A DNA stretch of 64,000 nt, from positions 4,207,501-4,271,500 of the forward strand of contig CP126194.1 in the NCBI GenBank assembly GCA_030272155.1. Direction: 5' to 3'. Origin of the DNA: Tetradesmus obliquus. Taxonomy: Eukaryota > Chlorophyta > Chlorophyceae > Sphaeropleales > Scenedesmaceae. A program made the position numbers and the translations under genes. This document shows, piece after piece, positions 1 to 11,357 of this stretch. The notes under the pieces were generated by a model, which worked only from the letters and a program-made list of their open reading frames with translations, was not told where the DNA came from and ran no database searches. Position 1 is the first letter of the stretch, and each line of letters begins with the position of its first letter.

Positions 1-119
1 GTGTGCCACTGCAAACAGCACAACTCATTCTGAGCACTCCTCGTCATCATGGCAGCCAGCCACAGCAATCAATAATGCCATCATGATGTCACCGTGACTC
101 TGCAATATGTATCTTGCAG

Positions 120-2873
120 GACACGCTGCGCATTTGGGCTGAGCTGGGAGCAAAGGACCCGGAGCAGTTGAAGCAGCTGCTGGTCAAGCGCTCCATGGCG
201 CCGCTCACAGCGCTGGCAGCGCAAAGCGTGCTGGACTTTGTGGCATGTGGAGGTGAGCCAAAAACTGCAAGCCGCACCCTTGGACAGCAGATGACAGATG
301 ACAGCGTGTCTGGCAGCAGCAAGACTCCTCAGTGCGTGTGGTGCCTGGGCTACCGCGCAGCGGACAGCAGTCAGCAACCATGCTGTGCTGCGTATCTCAG
401 GCTCACCTTGCAAGGATAAAACAGCACGAATTGTTTAATGGTCCATCCCATAGCCTGCATGCATCATTTCCTATAAGATAATCAAGCTAAGTGTGAACAC
501 TTGCAATGCGCACTGTGCAGGCGGCTTCTACATTGGCCGCATCTCCAGCCAGGCTGACTTTCCTGGAGCTATCCTCATCAGCCTGGTGGGATACTTCTTC
601 GCGTGCTACTACTTCCTGCAGGTGAGCGCTTGGATGTCAACCTGCCAATTGCACAGACGTTACGCTGCAAGGCATTCTCCATGAGTGTGCTGTACATAGT
701 ACCTGAATCTAGGGTTCGCGTTCATGCTGCCAGTTTGCTGGGTAAAAGCAGTATGCTTGCACATAACCATGCCTAAGCCATACACAGTATTATAAATGCA
801 TGTGTGGTTTGCAGTCAAGCTCTTACAACTGTAATTACAGTGTGTCAGCTGTGCACCTGGCAGCTGTGCACTGCATCACAGCAGCGCCCTGCTGACCACG
901 GCCTGCTTGCACCGCCCTGCAACAGGCTGCATTCCAAATCACTGCTCTCACCAGCCTCAGCATGGCAGCACGCCGCTACTCCACAGATGCTGCCGTGCTG
1001 CTGGAGGCTGTGCGGCAGCTGGCTGGACCGGCCAGTGGGCTGTCTGTGGTCGACTCGGCCACGCTGGTGGTTAACACACTCAAAGTTATCCAAACGCTGG
1101 AGAAGATTGGGGAGCAGCTGCAGGTGCGGCTGCAGGACTGATGGACTGTGGGTGCGCCTACATATTGTGTGGTCAGTGAATCCCAACCGCCAGCAGCGCG
1201 CTTGAGCCTGACGGATTGTGGGGGCTTGGTGATGTCTGTGTGCCTATTGCCGCTTCCCTGGCCGGCGCCGCTACTGAGCTGTGTGTGAGTGACTCGACAA
1301 CGCTGGGGTCAGCACACTCAAAGTTATTCAAACGCTGGAGAAGATTGAAGAGCAGCTGCAGGTGCGGCTGCAAAGCTGTGCATTGTGTTTAGGAATGCTG
1401 CCCCAGGAAGTTGCTTTGCGTGCCTTGACACAGTGTTGTTGAGGACCATCTTTACAGACGCCTTGCACTGGTGCTCACAGGACACCCCATCATCTTACAA
1501 TCAGACTGTTTGGCAGCAGATCATGCAGCAGGAAACCATGATCTGCAGCAGTTCATGTACCCGCTGCTGCCGGTATCCACAAACTGCTTGTAGGACATCA
1601 CGGCCGGCGCCAGCAGCCTGGCCAACCTGTCTGCCTACCTCACGCTGCAGCGGGCAGAGGAGGTGTATGGCTTCCAGCCTGACAAGTACGGCCTGAGCGA
1701 GGCGCAGGCGGCTGACATCGCGGGCGTGTTCAGCCGCTACGATACGAATGAAGATGGCAGGCTGGAGCAGAGCGAGCTGCGGCAGCTGTGGTGAGCAGTA
1801 GAAACAGTGCATGACGTCATGCGCAATGCGTGCTGCACCAGGGCGTGCTACACTGAAGAGTACGGGCGGCTGGGCAGAGCGAGCTGCGGGGGCTGTGGTG
1901 AGCGAGGAATGCGGCTGAGCCAGCCAGGGGCTGGCTTGTGGCGTAATGTCAGCAAAAGTGCTCGGTAGTGCTGGCGGCGTATCCATTTGCATGCTGGTTG
2001 TGCGCAGTGAAGCAGGTGATGTCTCACAAGCGATGGGATGGCGACGCTCTTAACGTTGAAGACTTACTGTGCAATGATGATGCATGCGTGCATGCAACTG
2101 CGCTAGCTGTACTACTTGCTATTCTGTTCAGGACTTGTGCTGTCGACAGCTTCCAGAGTGCTTGCCCGCTGTATTAGCAAGGGCTCACATCAGGGGTGCT
2201 GCTGTTCTTTGCCTGTGTGTGCCTGCGTTGCTTCCCTGCTGCAGCTCGCAGCTGGGCAGTGACATCAGTGAAGCAGAGGCCAAGGAGGCGGTGCGCATCC
2301 TAGACAGCGGCAGCACGGGCTACATACAGGTGCGTGTGGTCCTCTTTGACAGATGTAGTCCAGTCAGTCAGAATCAGCAAGCCCTGGTGCATGTTGTGTT
2401 GTGAGCAGTGGATGGTTGCTGCTTATCTCGATAGGTGTCACGACAGACAGTGTCCGCCACGGTAAGCAGTCTTATCGAATGTGGCCTCAACTGCCCGACC
2501 AGGGCATGGCACTGCTGACAAGGTGCGCAGCGGGACAGAAGGTGCTGGCTCAGCATTTTTGTGCACGACATCATTGATTGACACGCCAATGTTGCTGTAT
2601 CAATACCCCTGACACCAAGCCACATTTTCAAGGCAAGCAAGCATGCATGCGTCCCAGTCCCAGCATAACATTCAGCTTTTCTCCTGCAAGATGCATTCCT
2701 GTCTCCTGCTATGCCACCAACAGACACCATTCACGCAGCAGATGGCTTTGCTCACTTCTCTGCCTGCATGCGCGTTGCTGCTGTGCCTGCAGTTTGGCGA
2801 CTTTGTGGACTGGTACATGGGCAGGCGGCCCAGCAGAGAAGTGAAGGAGGCAGCGGCCAAGTCTTCACAATAG
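120..2873 (+). CDS. EF-hand calcium-binding protein, 3' part of gene
   Basis: Six exons join in phase: 120-252, 521-621, 926-1123, 1594-1790, 2245-2329 and 2793-2873 (stop TAG 2871-2873), giving 264 residues. The gene begins left of the window, because the first visible exon opens at an acceptor and no start is seen. The second exon encodes a hydrophobic stretch (GAILISLVGYFFACYYFLQ) that may be a membrane segment. Near the C-terminus lies a canonical EF-hand loop, DTNEDGRLEQSE, with Asp, Asn, Asp and a closing Glu at the ligand positions. A second, degenerate hand follows (LDSGSTGYIQFGDF), missing several acidic ligands. Ca2+ binding by the first hand is well supported by family knowledge. 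The overall role and compartment are unknown, and I do not recognise the N-terminal part. The intron after exon 3 contains a decayed copy of that exon's 3' end. Confidence 0.8.
1281..1375 (+). repeat. decayed copy of exon 3 end with its donor site
   Basis: This intronic stretch resembles 1045-1136, the last part of exon 3 of the EF-hand gene plus the first bases of the following intron. Both contain the run AAACGCTGGAGAAGATTG and end in GAGCAGCTGCAG followed by GTGCGGCTGCA, so the 5' splice site is duplicated about 238 bp downstream. The copy has substitutions and small length changes, so it is not a recent error. Confidence 0.8.
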
Positions 2874-3191
2874 GGCGGCAGGTTGCAGGAGCTGATGCCA
2901 ACAAGATGGCCTCTGTACATTAGACTCAGCGAGCCATGGCTGTGTTTGCAAGTTAAGACTTATTTTCGTCAAAGTGCGAGGTTCAAACGCGCCTGTCACA
3001 GGATGAGTCCTACCACTGCCAGTGGAGAGTCATGGCTGGCCAACCAACAGGCCCGGCCATCCGTGCATCAAGGCTGTTGCACTTTAAAGTTCTGCTGATC
3101 ACTTGGCGATGATGCCGGTTGCCTGCATGCGAGTGGTGCACAGGTGGACAGCACCTGCACCTCCGGACGATGAGCCCTAGTAGGGCAGGCC

Positions 3192-3196
3192 TGTAA
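3192..3196 (+). terminator. possible TGTAA polyadenylation signal of the EF-hand gene
   Basis: TGTAA is the usual polyadenylation signal in green algae. This copy lies 319 bp after the EF-hand stop, in otherwise gene-free DNA (2874-3366). The motif is short and can occur by chance. Confidence 0.3.
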
Positions 3197-3366
3197 CACC
3201 CTGGTCCAAAACCCTGCCGTGGCCAGCACTACTAGTGCTACTAGTTCTGAGAAGCCTCATTGTATCCAGACTCACCCATCACCGTGGAAACAGTTCAAAC
3301 GTTTTGGAGCGATACTTTGCAAAGACGGCGCAACTGTCTGCCGCAAATTGATCGGCAAACACATCG

Positions 3367-4231
3367 ATGCCGCCCGCACTCTGCTTCCTTACTGAGATCC
3401 CAGACGCAGCATGGGAGAGCCTGCTGCCATAGCTGATCAAGAACAAAGCAGCTGGAGCCGTAGCTCTCTGCTGCAGGCTGCTACGCAACCAGGTGCTGAG
3501 GGGCACAAAAGAGCTGTGCCTGTCCTTCGGAACCAACACAGCAGCAGCAGGATTGGACACGTTGCCAGAGCATTTCCCAGGCTGCAAGAAGCTGCGGATA
3601 ACTGTCAAGCAGCTGGAGCAGATTGCAGTGCTGTCAGCTCTTCCAGTGCTAGCCAGGTGGGTGGCAGGACTGCTGGAGCAGTGTTGGGTTAGTCAAACGC
3701 AGTATGGGCTCCTTGCTTGTACTATGCTTACCAGCATTGCGCTCAGGACGGCTGATGCATGCAGTGCTTCACTGCGTAACTGTTGGCACTGTTCAAAATG
3801 CTGCTTGTAGTGCTGTGTAGTGGTTGGAAGGCCAACATGATGCCTGCGCGCTTGTTTTGAGCCTGCTTCGTTGTGTGTGCTGCATGCAGGCTCCCCACTT
3901 TGTCTGAAGTGGTTCTGTGCCTGCCTCGCCATGACCCAGGCCAGCAAGAAGGTCGTGCTGCAGCCAACAGCTCACACAACGACTTGTTGCTGCTGGGCAT
4001 CGCCCGCGTGCAGCTTACTGCCCTGCGCAGTATTGTCATTCACGCGGACAGCTGGGTTGGCAGTGGAAGCGCCTGGGAAAGTCTTGGCAGGATGACACAG
4101 CTGACAAAGCTGTACGTTCAGTTCAGCCACAGGTTGCAGGAAGCACTCACGCTGCAGCACTTGTCAGCACTGCAACCGCTGGGCAACAGCTTGCAGTCAT
4201 TGGCGATTGTGACAGCCAACGGAACGCAACC

Positions 4232-4267
<36 letters not shown>

Positions 4268-5905
4268 TAGTTTCCTGCAGGCTCTCACCTGCCTCACACA
4301 GCTCGCCATTCCAGTGGCTAATGCTGTGGCCCTTGAGGATGACATCAGTCGAGGTATCTCTCGCTTGACCAAGCTGTCCGTCCTGTCCCTTAATGCAACG
4401 AGCACACGGTGCTGGCAGCCAGCCCGTGCAGCAAGCAACATGCCGCTGGGCCCTGGCATCTGCAATGCTCTTGCGCAACTGACGGGGTTGCAGCTGCTGC
4501 AGGTAAGCTATGTTGGAGCAGCACATGTCAAGCACAGCATTGCATGTCTTGTTGATCTGCTGCCCGGATATCAACCAATGTTGTAGGAATCAAACTCAAG
4601 AGTGTGCACACGACAGCACACTCAGGATGCTGTGACACTGCAGGCGACAGCGCCTGGTGAAATTGTGCTGCTGGTTGCCAGATGGCGTTTTGTGGGCCTC
4701 CAATAACAATTGTTGTGGACATTGTATTGATGTGCATGAGCGATGGCATTTGGTGGTGAGGTGCCTGTGTCGCACAGGGTGCATGGCATGATGGCATGAC
4801 AACAGTTGCTCTGACAAATGTCCCATGGCTTGATGGGTCAGTAAAGCTTTGGTCACGTGTCAAAGCTAGATATGGCCAGCGTGGCAGAATTGCCCATAGG
4901 GAAGCACTTTCCACCATCAACCTTGCTATACTCTTTGAAACCTCGAAGCTCATGACGCTCGTCTGCCCGTATCATTTCCTGCAATCTACCAGGTGCTGCG
5001 CTGCAGCATCACACTGCCGCGGAGCACTGTCCTGACAGCGCTCAAACAGCTCAAAGGCGTGTACCTCAATGGATGGAGTCCTCGATGCTGCCGCTGCTGG
5101 CGCAGTGCACGCAGCTGACTCGGCTCTGTGGCGAGTGGGTGGCAGCAGCAGCAGCAGAAACAGGCAGACCTGCAGATGTGGCGATCACCGAGTGCCCCTC
5201 GGTCATTGCCCTGCATGGTTCAGGCCCAATCCCGTTTGCCGTGTTCAAGCGCGTGCAGCGCATGACGCAGTGGGAGCCCTGGCAGCCAGCTGTGTTCAGC
5301 AGCATTGCTCAGCACTGCCGACAGCTGCGTATTTTGGACTTCCACATGGGCCATGCTGTGTGGGGCACACGCTTCCCTGCTAGCATGCCGGCAGACGCAC
5401 CCGCTGAGCGACGCATGGCAGCCATTCGCAGCCTGGCTGGGCTGCAGCAGCTGCAGTTGCTGAGCCTCTCGTTGGCTCCTGACTGGGGTTCCCACTCCTC
5501 GTTGAGTGGAGCATGTAATGTAATGTAATGTAATGTATGCTGGGCTTTGCGGTGAACGACTCTGCTGAGGTTGCTGCGCTCACAGCCATCACGCAGCTGC
5601 AGCAGTTGCGGCTGAGGGTGCCCGCCAGCAGCAGCTGCAGCATTGCAGGCATCATGCACGTGGTGGCGCTGCGCCAGCTCAAATCCCTGACTTTGGAGTT
5701 GTATGGGCTGCCATTTGTTGCTTCAACAGAAGCTGAGAGCCTGCTAGTGGCGTTGCAGGGTGTGCCATGCGTTGAGATTTTGTGCATAGCAGGCACAACC
5801 CTTAGGGCAGGGTTCAGGGCAGCGGTTGCTGCACTGCGTGCGGCCAGCTTGCTGGCACCAGCTGATGTGAATATCAGGGAGCACAAGTACCGTGACAGTG
5901 TGTAG
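3367..5905 (+). pseudogene. F-box / leucine-rich-repeat protein, degenerate
   Basis: Recognisable pieces are 3367-3656 (from ATG 3367), 3890-4502, 4993 to about 5528, and 5537-5905. The first piece reads like an F-box (LTEIPDAAWESLLP, then LIKNKAAGAVALCCRLLRN). Later pieces carry repeated leucine patterns typical of LRRs (LTKLYVQF, LTQLAIPV, LTKLSVLSLN, LKQLKGVYLN, LQQLQLLSLSL, LKSLTLELYG). The gene looks broken. A TAG at 3430-3432 interrupts the F-box, a change of frame of one base is needed near 5075-5090 between LKGVYLNGW and MLPLLAQCTQLTRL, and a TAATG repeat at about 5513-5537 brings a stop before the last LRR piece. A polyglutamine run (about 4229-4263) sits inside exon 2. F-box proteins are substrate adaptors of SCF ubiquitin ligases, but this copy is probably not functional. 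An assembly error is a less likely explanation for three separate faults. Confidence 0.65.
5513..5537 (+). repeat. TAATG pentamer repeat
   Basis: About four to five head-to-tail copies of TAATG lie in the F-box/LRR pseudogene, in the middle of its LRR region. In the LRR frame the array introduces a TAA stop. Slippage expansion here may have helped inactivate the gene. Confidence 0.8.
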
Positions 5906-6911
5906 CGCAGGTGTGACATTCAAGTAACCCCCAGGCGTTGTTAACATGGAGTTGTCAGCACTGTGGGCTCGTGACACCTGGTGTGATTGACGGCATCAGC
6001 TGGTCAGTATGCCAGCCGATTGATGTGTGTGTCACCAGGTCAATCAGGCAACATGTACATGTAGCAAGCATTATGATCAGTGCAGCTTTCAGGCACGCTT
6101 TTTTTGATACCAGGGGGACGGAATCCTACTGGCTCGCTACCACAGCACAATTGGGCAAGCCCAGTTGTCGGGAGCGGGAGGCAGTGCTTCACAAGCAGAA
6201 CACGTCACAACACCCTATACAGGAGGTGCCCAGCGCCCGGACCAAAATATAAGCGAGGGAGTTGAACCCTCACACCCCCTTCAGGCACGCTTGCGTCATT
6301 AAGTGGATTGGGTGGCCACATTCCAGTATAGGGTTGTTTTAAAGACCCTGATGCCTTTTGACACACAAGTGGCACGCATGTTTGGTTTGGTGTTGGCTCC
6401 CCAGTCGCCTCAGGCTGTCGTCATGTCTAGACGTCTAGACCTGTCGACGGGTCTGGTCCCCTCAGGACCAGCGCGACGTTGGCTATGAGTCAACACAAGC
6501 CATGGCTGTGGTGTCTGTTTTAAAGCTGAATTTGCTGGCCTGGTTCTGCACTTGGTTCTACCAGATGAACAGCAGATAATGGCGCAGGGGCGCTGGATTG
6601 TGCGAAATGTATCTGGGTGAGTGGGGTTCTGGTGGGGAGATGCCACCTCAGCAGGTTTGAGCAAGGCACTGCCAACAGCAGCATTAGGCAGTAAAGCTGC
6701 TTGAAAGTTTACTTTACCGTCAACGTGCTTGTTCGCAAAAGTCGCTTACGTGCCTGTCCACTACGTCCACGCGTCCTTCCGAGAGGTTGCAGTTGCGTAT
6801 AAAAGCGCTGAAGACTGGCTGGAAACCTGCATAACATCTGTCCGTGATTGTTTTTTGTGATATCGGAGCGCCCGGAGTGCGCCCCCGTAGCTGGGGGCAC
6901 AGCAAAGCAAC
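5906..6911. other. intergenic, no gene seen
   Basis: This lies between the F-box/LRR pseudogene and the first BTB-Kelch gene. It must hold the promoter and 5' UTR of the latter, but no clear TATA box or operator-like site stands out. A minus-strand GGTTCAACTCC at about 6257-6272 resembles a pol III B box, but no tRNA fold surrounds it. Confidence 0.5.
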
Positions 6912-9502
6912 ATGCAAATGGCCAGCAGTGCTCGACGAAGCGTGGAGTCGGAGCAGCTGCTTCAGGGATGGATAAAGCTCGAGGCAGATGACTTCTCTGC
7001 AACTGTGTCAGCCAAGTGCTTTCAGGGCGAGAACGCATCTTCTGTACTTGCCAACCTTGTTGAGTTGGAAGCCAAGTGCTCGGGGTCAGACCCTCCTGTA
7101 GTCCGGCTAGACTGCTCACCTGAAGTAGCAAAGGAAGTAGTGGCCGTGCTGAGGCAAGGCAGCAGGTGTGGGCCAAGAGACAGCAGCAGCTATGCTATTG
7201 CCAGCTAGCCCTAGCTGCAGCGGACAATTGCAGCTGACAGTACAGATGCCGACATATACAATGCAGCCAGAGGATATGGAGCACTTTTGTCAACTGCCTA
7301 CACTGAAGCACCCACACAATCTAGTAATCTAGGACATGCTTGCTGATCTTCCTCAGGCTGTCCTTGCATGGTGTCCCAGCTGAGCCCAGCATTTAGGGAG
7401 TAAGCTTCAGGATGCTTGTTACTGCCCCTCTTCTAAACTAGAGAGGGGGGAGGTGGGTTGGTCAAATTGGCAAAGATGGAGATCGTGACTAGCGGCCAAT
7501 TGAAATGCCGCAAATTGTGGCGGCCAACTTCAGGCTGAGGTGCAGGCGCTGCAGCAGGCGCTGTTCGTGTCAAGCAAAATTTTTGCAAAGTGCGAAACAA
7601 TTGTGAATCGCAACTGCAAGCCATTGATTGCAGGCATTGCTCACCAGTGACGTTTGCCACGTCCTGCTTCCGATCTTAGTAGTAAGTAACCGCTTACATG
7701 ACGCCCTGCTGCCGCAGATATGTGCCTCCCGCCGAGCCGCGCCTGCTGCGTGCGCTGCAGCAGCAGGTAGATTACCTCGGCATCTCAGCACCCAGCATCC
7801 CCACAGCCTCCAGCCTAGACAGCCGCGAGGTTTTACTCATACCCTCCTACTGGTACCTAGGGCTTAATGATGAGCTGGACCCCAACGTTGACGTGCTGGA
7901 GGCAGGCTGCCTCATGTACAGCAGCAGCAGCAGGGGCTGGGCCAACTTGACCGGCAAGGCAGACCCGCGGCCGAATGATGTGCGCGGGCAGACGCTGCAC
8001 CCGCACTCGGGAGGCGGCTGCTGGCTGGCGAGCGTGCTGCGTGCAGAGAGCACTGGGGCAGGTGAGCACTGGGGCACTGGGGCAGGTGAGCACAGAGGCA
8101 CTGGGGCAGGTGAGCACAGAGGCACTGGGGCAGGTGAGCACAGAGGCACTGGGGCAGGTGAGCACAGAGGCACTGGGGCAGGTGAGCACAGAGGCACTGG
8201 GGCAGGTGAGCACAGAGGCACTGGGGCAGGTGAGCACAGAGGCACTGGGGCAGGTGAGCACAGAGGCACTGGGGCAGGTGAGCACAGAGGCACTGGGGCA
8301 GGTGAGCACAGAGGCACTGGGGCAGGTGAGCACAGAGGCACTGGGGCAGGTGAGCACAGAGGCACTGGGGCAGGTGAGCACAGAGGCACTGGGGCAGGTG
8401 AGCACAGAGGCACTGGGGCAGGTGAGCACAGAGGCACTGGGGCAGGTGAGCACAGAGGCACTGGGGCAGGTGAGCACAGAGGCACTGGGGCAGGTGAGCA
8501 CAGAGGCACTGGGGCAGGTGAGCACAGAGGCACTGGGGCAGGTGAGCACAGAGGCACTGGGGCAGGTGAGCACAGAGGCACTGGGGCAGGTGAGCACAGA
8601 GGCACTGGGGCAGGTGAGCACAGAGGCACTGGGGCAGGTGAGCACAGAGGCACTGGGGCAGGTGAGCACAGAGGCTTGGCCAAGGTTTAAGCAGTGCTGG
8701 CTTGCAGGAATGCAGAGCAGTGCCCTGCAGCAGGCAGCAGCCAGTAGTAGCAGAGGCAGCAGCAGAAGTTCTGGAGTGTGTGGTGGTGGTTTGGTGCAAG
8801 CCAGCAGAGAGCTGATATCACAGGGGTTGCAGCCGTTATCGTGGTGTGAGATGGGCGTTGCATCAGCGAGCTGACCTGCAGCGCATCAGCAATACACTGG
8901 CATGCACAGGACACTGCATGAGCAGCTGCAGCGCATCAGCAATACACTGGCATGCACAGGACACTGCATGAGCAGCTGCAGCGCATCAGCAATACACTGG
9001 CATGCACAGGACACTGCATGAGCAGCTGCAGCGCATCAGCAATACACTGGCATGCACAGGACACTGCATGAGCAGCTGCAGCGCCGCTCTCTCTTCCGTA
9101 GCAACAGGGCACCCAGCTGTTGCCTGTCTGTGCTGCTATTGTTGCTGCTGCTGCTTGCAGGAGAGGACCTGGTGTTCATGGTGCCCAACAAGATCCAGTC
9201 CTCGCAGCGCTACGGCGACACGGCAGCAGTGCTGCGCGCCAGCCTCAGCAGCAGCCGCATTGCGATGCCGCCGGTGCACAAGCGCATGGGAGTCTCAGAC
9301 AGCGCCATGGCAGCAGCACAGGTGTGGCGCCGCGAGCTCGGCGCTGGTTTCGCAGCAGTGGGAGGCTGGCCTGCTCTGGATGCGTGCCTGCAACAGCGCG
9401 CAGGCGTCCAAGCCATTCGACTTGCATGGAGGAAAGACACGGCTTTTTATAGCTACCAGAGCACTGTTGCCTGGCCAAGGTGCTGTTGAGTATGCTCAAC
9501 CA

Positions 9503-9544
<42 letters not shown>

Positions 9545-11357
9545 GCTGCTGCTGCAGGGCAAGCTGTACCTGCTGGGTGGCAGCTGCCACCTGGAGCTGG
9601 CGCCCTCCACACCACTGGAGGTGTATGACCCACACCTGGACTGCTGGTGAGGGCTGTATGCGACAACAGCCAGCAGCAGCAGCAGCAGCAGCAGCAGCTT
9701 CAGCAGAGCCGTGATGTGTCTGAGCTAGTTGTGGCCGGGCCGGAAGCAAGCAGCAGCAGGTGGCTGGACCTCAATCAAGGCTGGCGGAGCAGCGAACGCT
9801 GACTGGCTGTTGTTATTGCATGAGACTGGGGATGTATGAGCAGTCACCAATGACAGCTGAGAGAAGCAGCAGGAGCAGCTCGTTGGGTGCTGTATTCATC
9901 AGTTTGGCAAGCAGGCACACATGCAAAAAGGCCGTGCAGCGTTACGCTAGCCTTGCAGCTCACTCTTCCTGCTGCTGCCTGTGCTGCTGCGCTGCTGATG
10001 GTGTGTGTGCCCTTGCGCAGGTTCTCTGCGGCGTCGCCCATTGCTGGCCCCGTGTCGTTGTCGGAGCATGCGCTGGTGGCCAACCAGCAGGAGGGGCTAC
10101 TGCTGGCGCTGGGCGGCTGCCTTACCAGCGGTGACAGACGCCACAGGCACAGCCGCATGTTTGACCAGGTGGGCCTGTGCTGCGGCACGGTTAGGCTGCA
10201 GCGCGCGAGCAGCAGCGGCGGCAGCAGCAGCAAGAGCGGCGGCAGCGGTTGAACCCTCCTGCGACAGACATCGGCAAAAAGATTAGTCGTGTCTGCATGG
10301 CGGTGGCCTGCTGGGGCTCAAGCTGCTGCTGCTTTGTGCTAGCGAATCAGCAGTACCTTGTCTCACCTGCTCGCCGTCCTGCTGCCATGCTCCTGTGCAT
10401 TTGCAGGTGGCCATGTATGATGTGAATGGCGGCAAGTGGTCCTTCAACCCCAGCGGCTGCAAGTGGCCTGGCGCTGCCACGTCATACTCCGTGTCTGCTG
10501 TTGCTGCTGATGCCTACACCATCATGGTGCTTTCCATGGACCACAGGTGGGACTGATTTCTACATAGCAGGCCTCCTGTGCTGTACTGTGCAGAACAATG
10601 CTTTGAGACCGCGCACTTTCAGCATGCAGCCAGCAGGTGCACCCTGTTAGACTTGCTCTGAGCAGCACTATGACAGCTGGCATGCAGCAGCATTCGAGTG
10701 CATCATCCGCGCACCAGCTGCCTCGCACACACAATGCCACTGCCTGACTGTTGCTTGCTCTGGGTTGCAATCATGCATGCCTGCAGCCTGAGCGGCCAGG
10801 CGGTGAGCAACGACCTGCTGGACCTGCGCACCTGGCGCTGGCGCAGCGGCGCGCTGCTGCAGCGGCAGCAGCTGGGCGGCGGCGATGATGACGGCTGCCT
10901 GCTCAACATGGGCGTGGTGGCACATGAGGGGCAGGTGCTGGCGGTGGGGGGCCGGCACTACTGGAAGGTGCGGCAGCGTGGCTTGCACTGTTGTTTGCAT
11001 ATCTGGGCTGGGTTTTGGGGATGAGGATCGGGCTGTTGTTGCATGTGCTGTTTGAGGCAAGCAACAGGGCCGAAGCAGCAGCCTCCTTTTCGTCGCTGCA
11101 GCAGCACACGCGGCGTCAGGCACGTCACACACCACGCAGCAATAAGCAGAAGGGCAAGCAACAAGAGCACTTGAGCCTGCTGACGACGCTGTTGTGTTGT
11201 GATGCACTGGTGCCGCTTGCAGGATGGCGAGTGGGCGACACCGCGGGTGCACGCGTATAACATCAAGGCTGACGCATGGAGCGAGCTGCCGCCGCTGCCG
11301 TTCCCCATCTGCCACGCAAGCCCCGTGGTGGTGCGCGTGCCTAGTGTATTGTACTAG
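6912..11357 (+). CDS. BTB (T1-like) and Kelch-repeat protein, tandem copy 1
   Basis: Eight exons join in phase: 6912-7165, 7718-8061, 9161-9321, 9558-9646, 10021-10168, 10407-10546, 10787-10967 and 11223-11357 (TAG), giving 483 residues from ATG 6912. Residues about 20-110 look like a BTB/T1 fold: WIKLEADDFSA, then VRLDCSPEVAKEVVAVLRQG, then YVPPAEPRLLRALQQQVDYL. The C-terminal half has at least three Kelch-like blades, each with a Gly-Gly turn and a later Tyr...Trp: GKLYLLGGS with LEVYDPHLDCW; EGLLLALGGC with YDVNGGKW; GQVLAVGGR with YNIKADAWSELPPLPF. BTB-Kelch proteins often act as CUL3 ubiquitin-ligase adaptors, but here that is only inference from domain layout. Intron 2 (8062-9160) holds a large 24-bp array and a 50-bp array. 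Two paralogues follow on the same strand. Confidence 0.78.
8061..8684 (+). repeat. 24-bp minisatellite, 26 units, each with a 5' splice site
   Basis: The unit is 24 bp and starts GGTGAGCACAGAGGCA, then CTGGGGCA. Units begin every 24 bases from 8061 to 8661. The first differs slightly and the last is truncated, while those between read as identical. The unit closely matches the end of exon 2 (GAGAGCACTGGGGCAG before GTGAGC), so each repeat rebuilds the sequence CAG/GTGAGC. Because 24 is a multiple of three, all reading frames through the array stay open without being protein-coding evidence. Confidence 0.95.
8875..9085 (+). repeat. 50-bp tandem repeat, about four copies
   Basis: The period is 50 bp: GCGCATCAGC recurs at 8881, 8931, 8981 and 9031, with the segments between them reading as identical. 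It lies in intron 2 of BTB-Kelch copy 1, between the 24-bp array and the exon 3 acceptor. The near-perfect identity suggests recent expansion. Confidence 0.93.

Noticed and set aside
6255-6275. Minus-strand GGTTCAACTCC resembling a tRNA T-arm and pol III B box
   Set aside because: No acceptor stem, D-arm or anticodon arm could be found at the right distances, so no tRNA is called.
7698-8874. Long open frames on both strands across 7.9-8.8 kb, encoding repetitive peptides
   Set aside because: They are a by-product of a 24-bp repeat, which keeps any stop-free frame open. The splice pattern and paralogues place the array inside an intron.
8061-9085. Regular short repeats considered as a CRISPR array
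   Set aside because: The units are head-to-tail without variable spacers, lie in an intron of a eukaryotic gene, and have no cas genes nearby.
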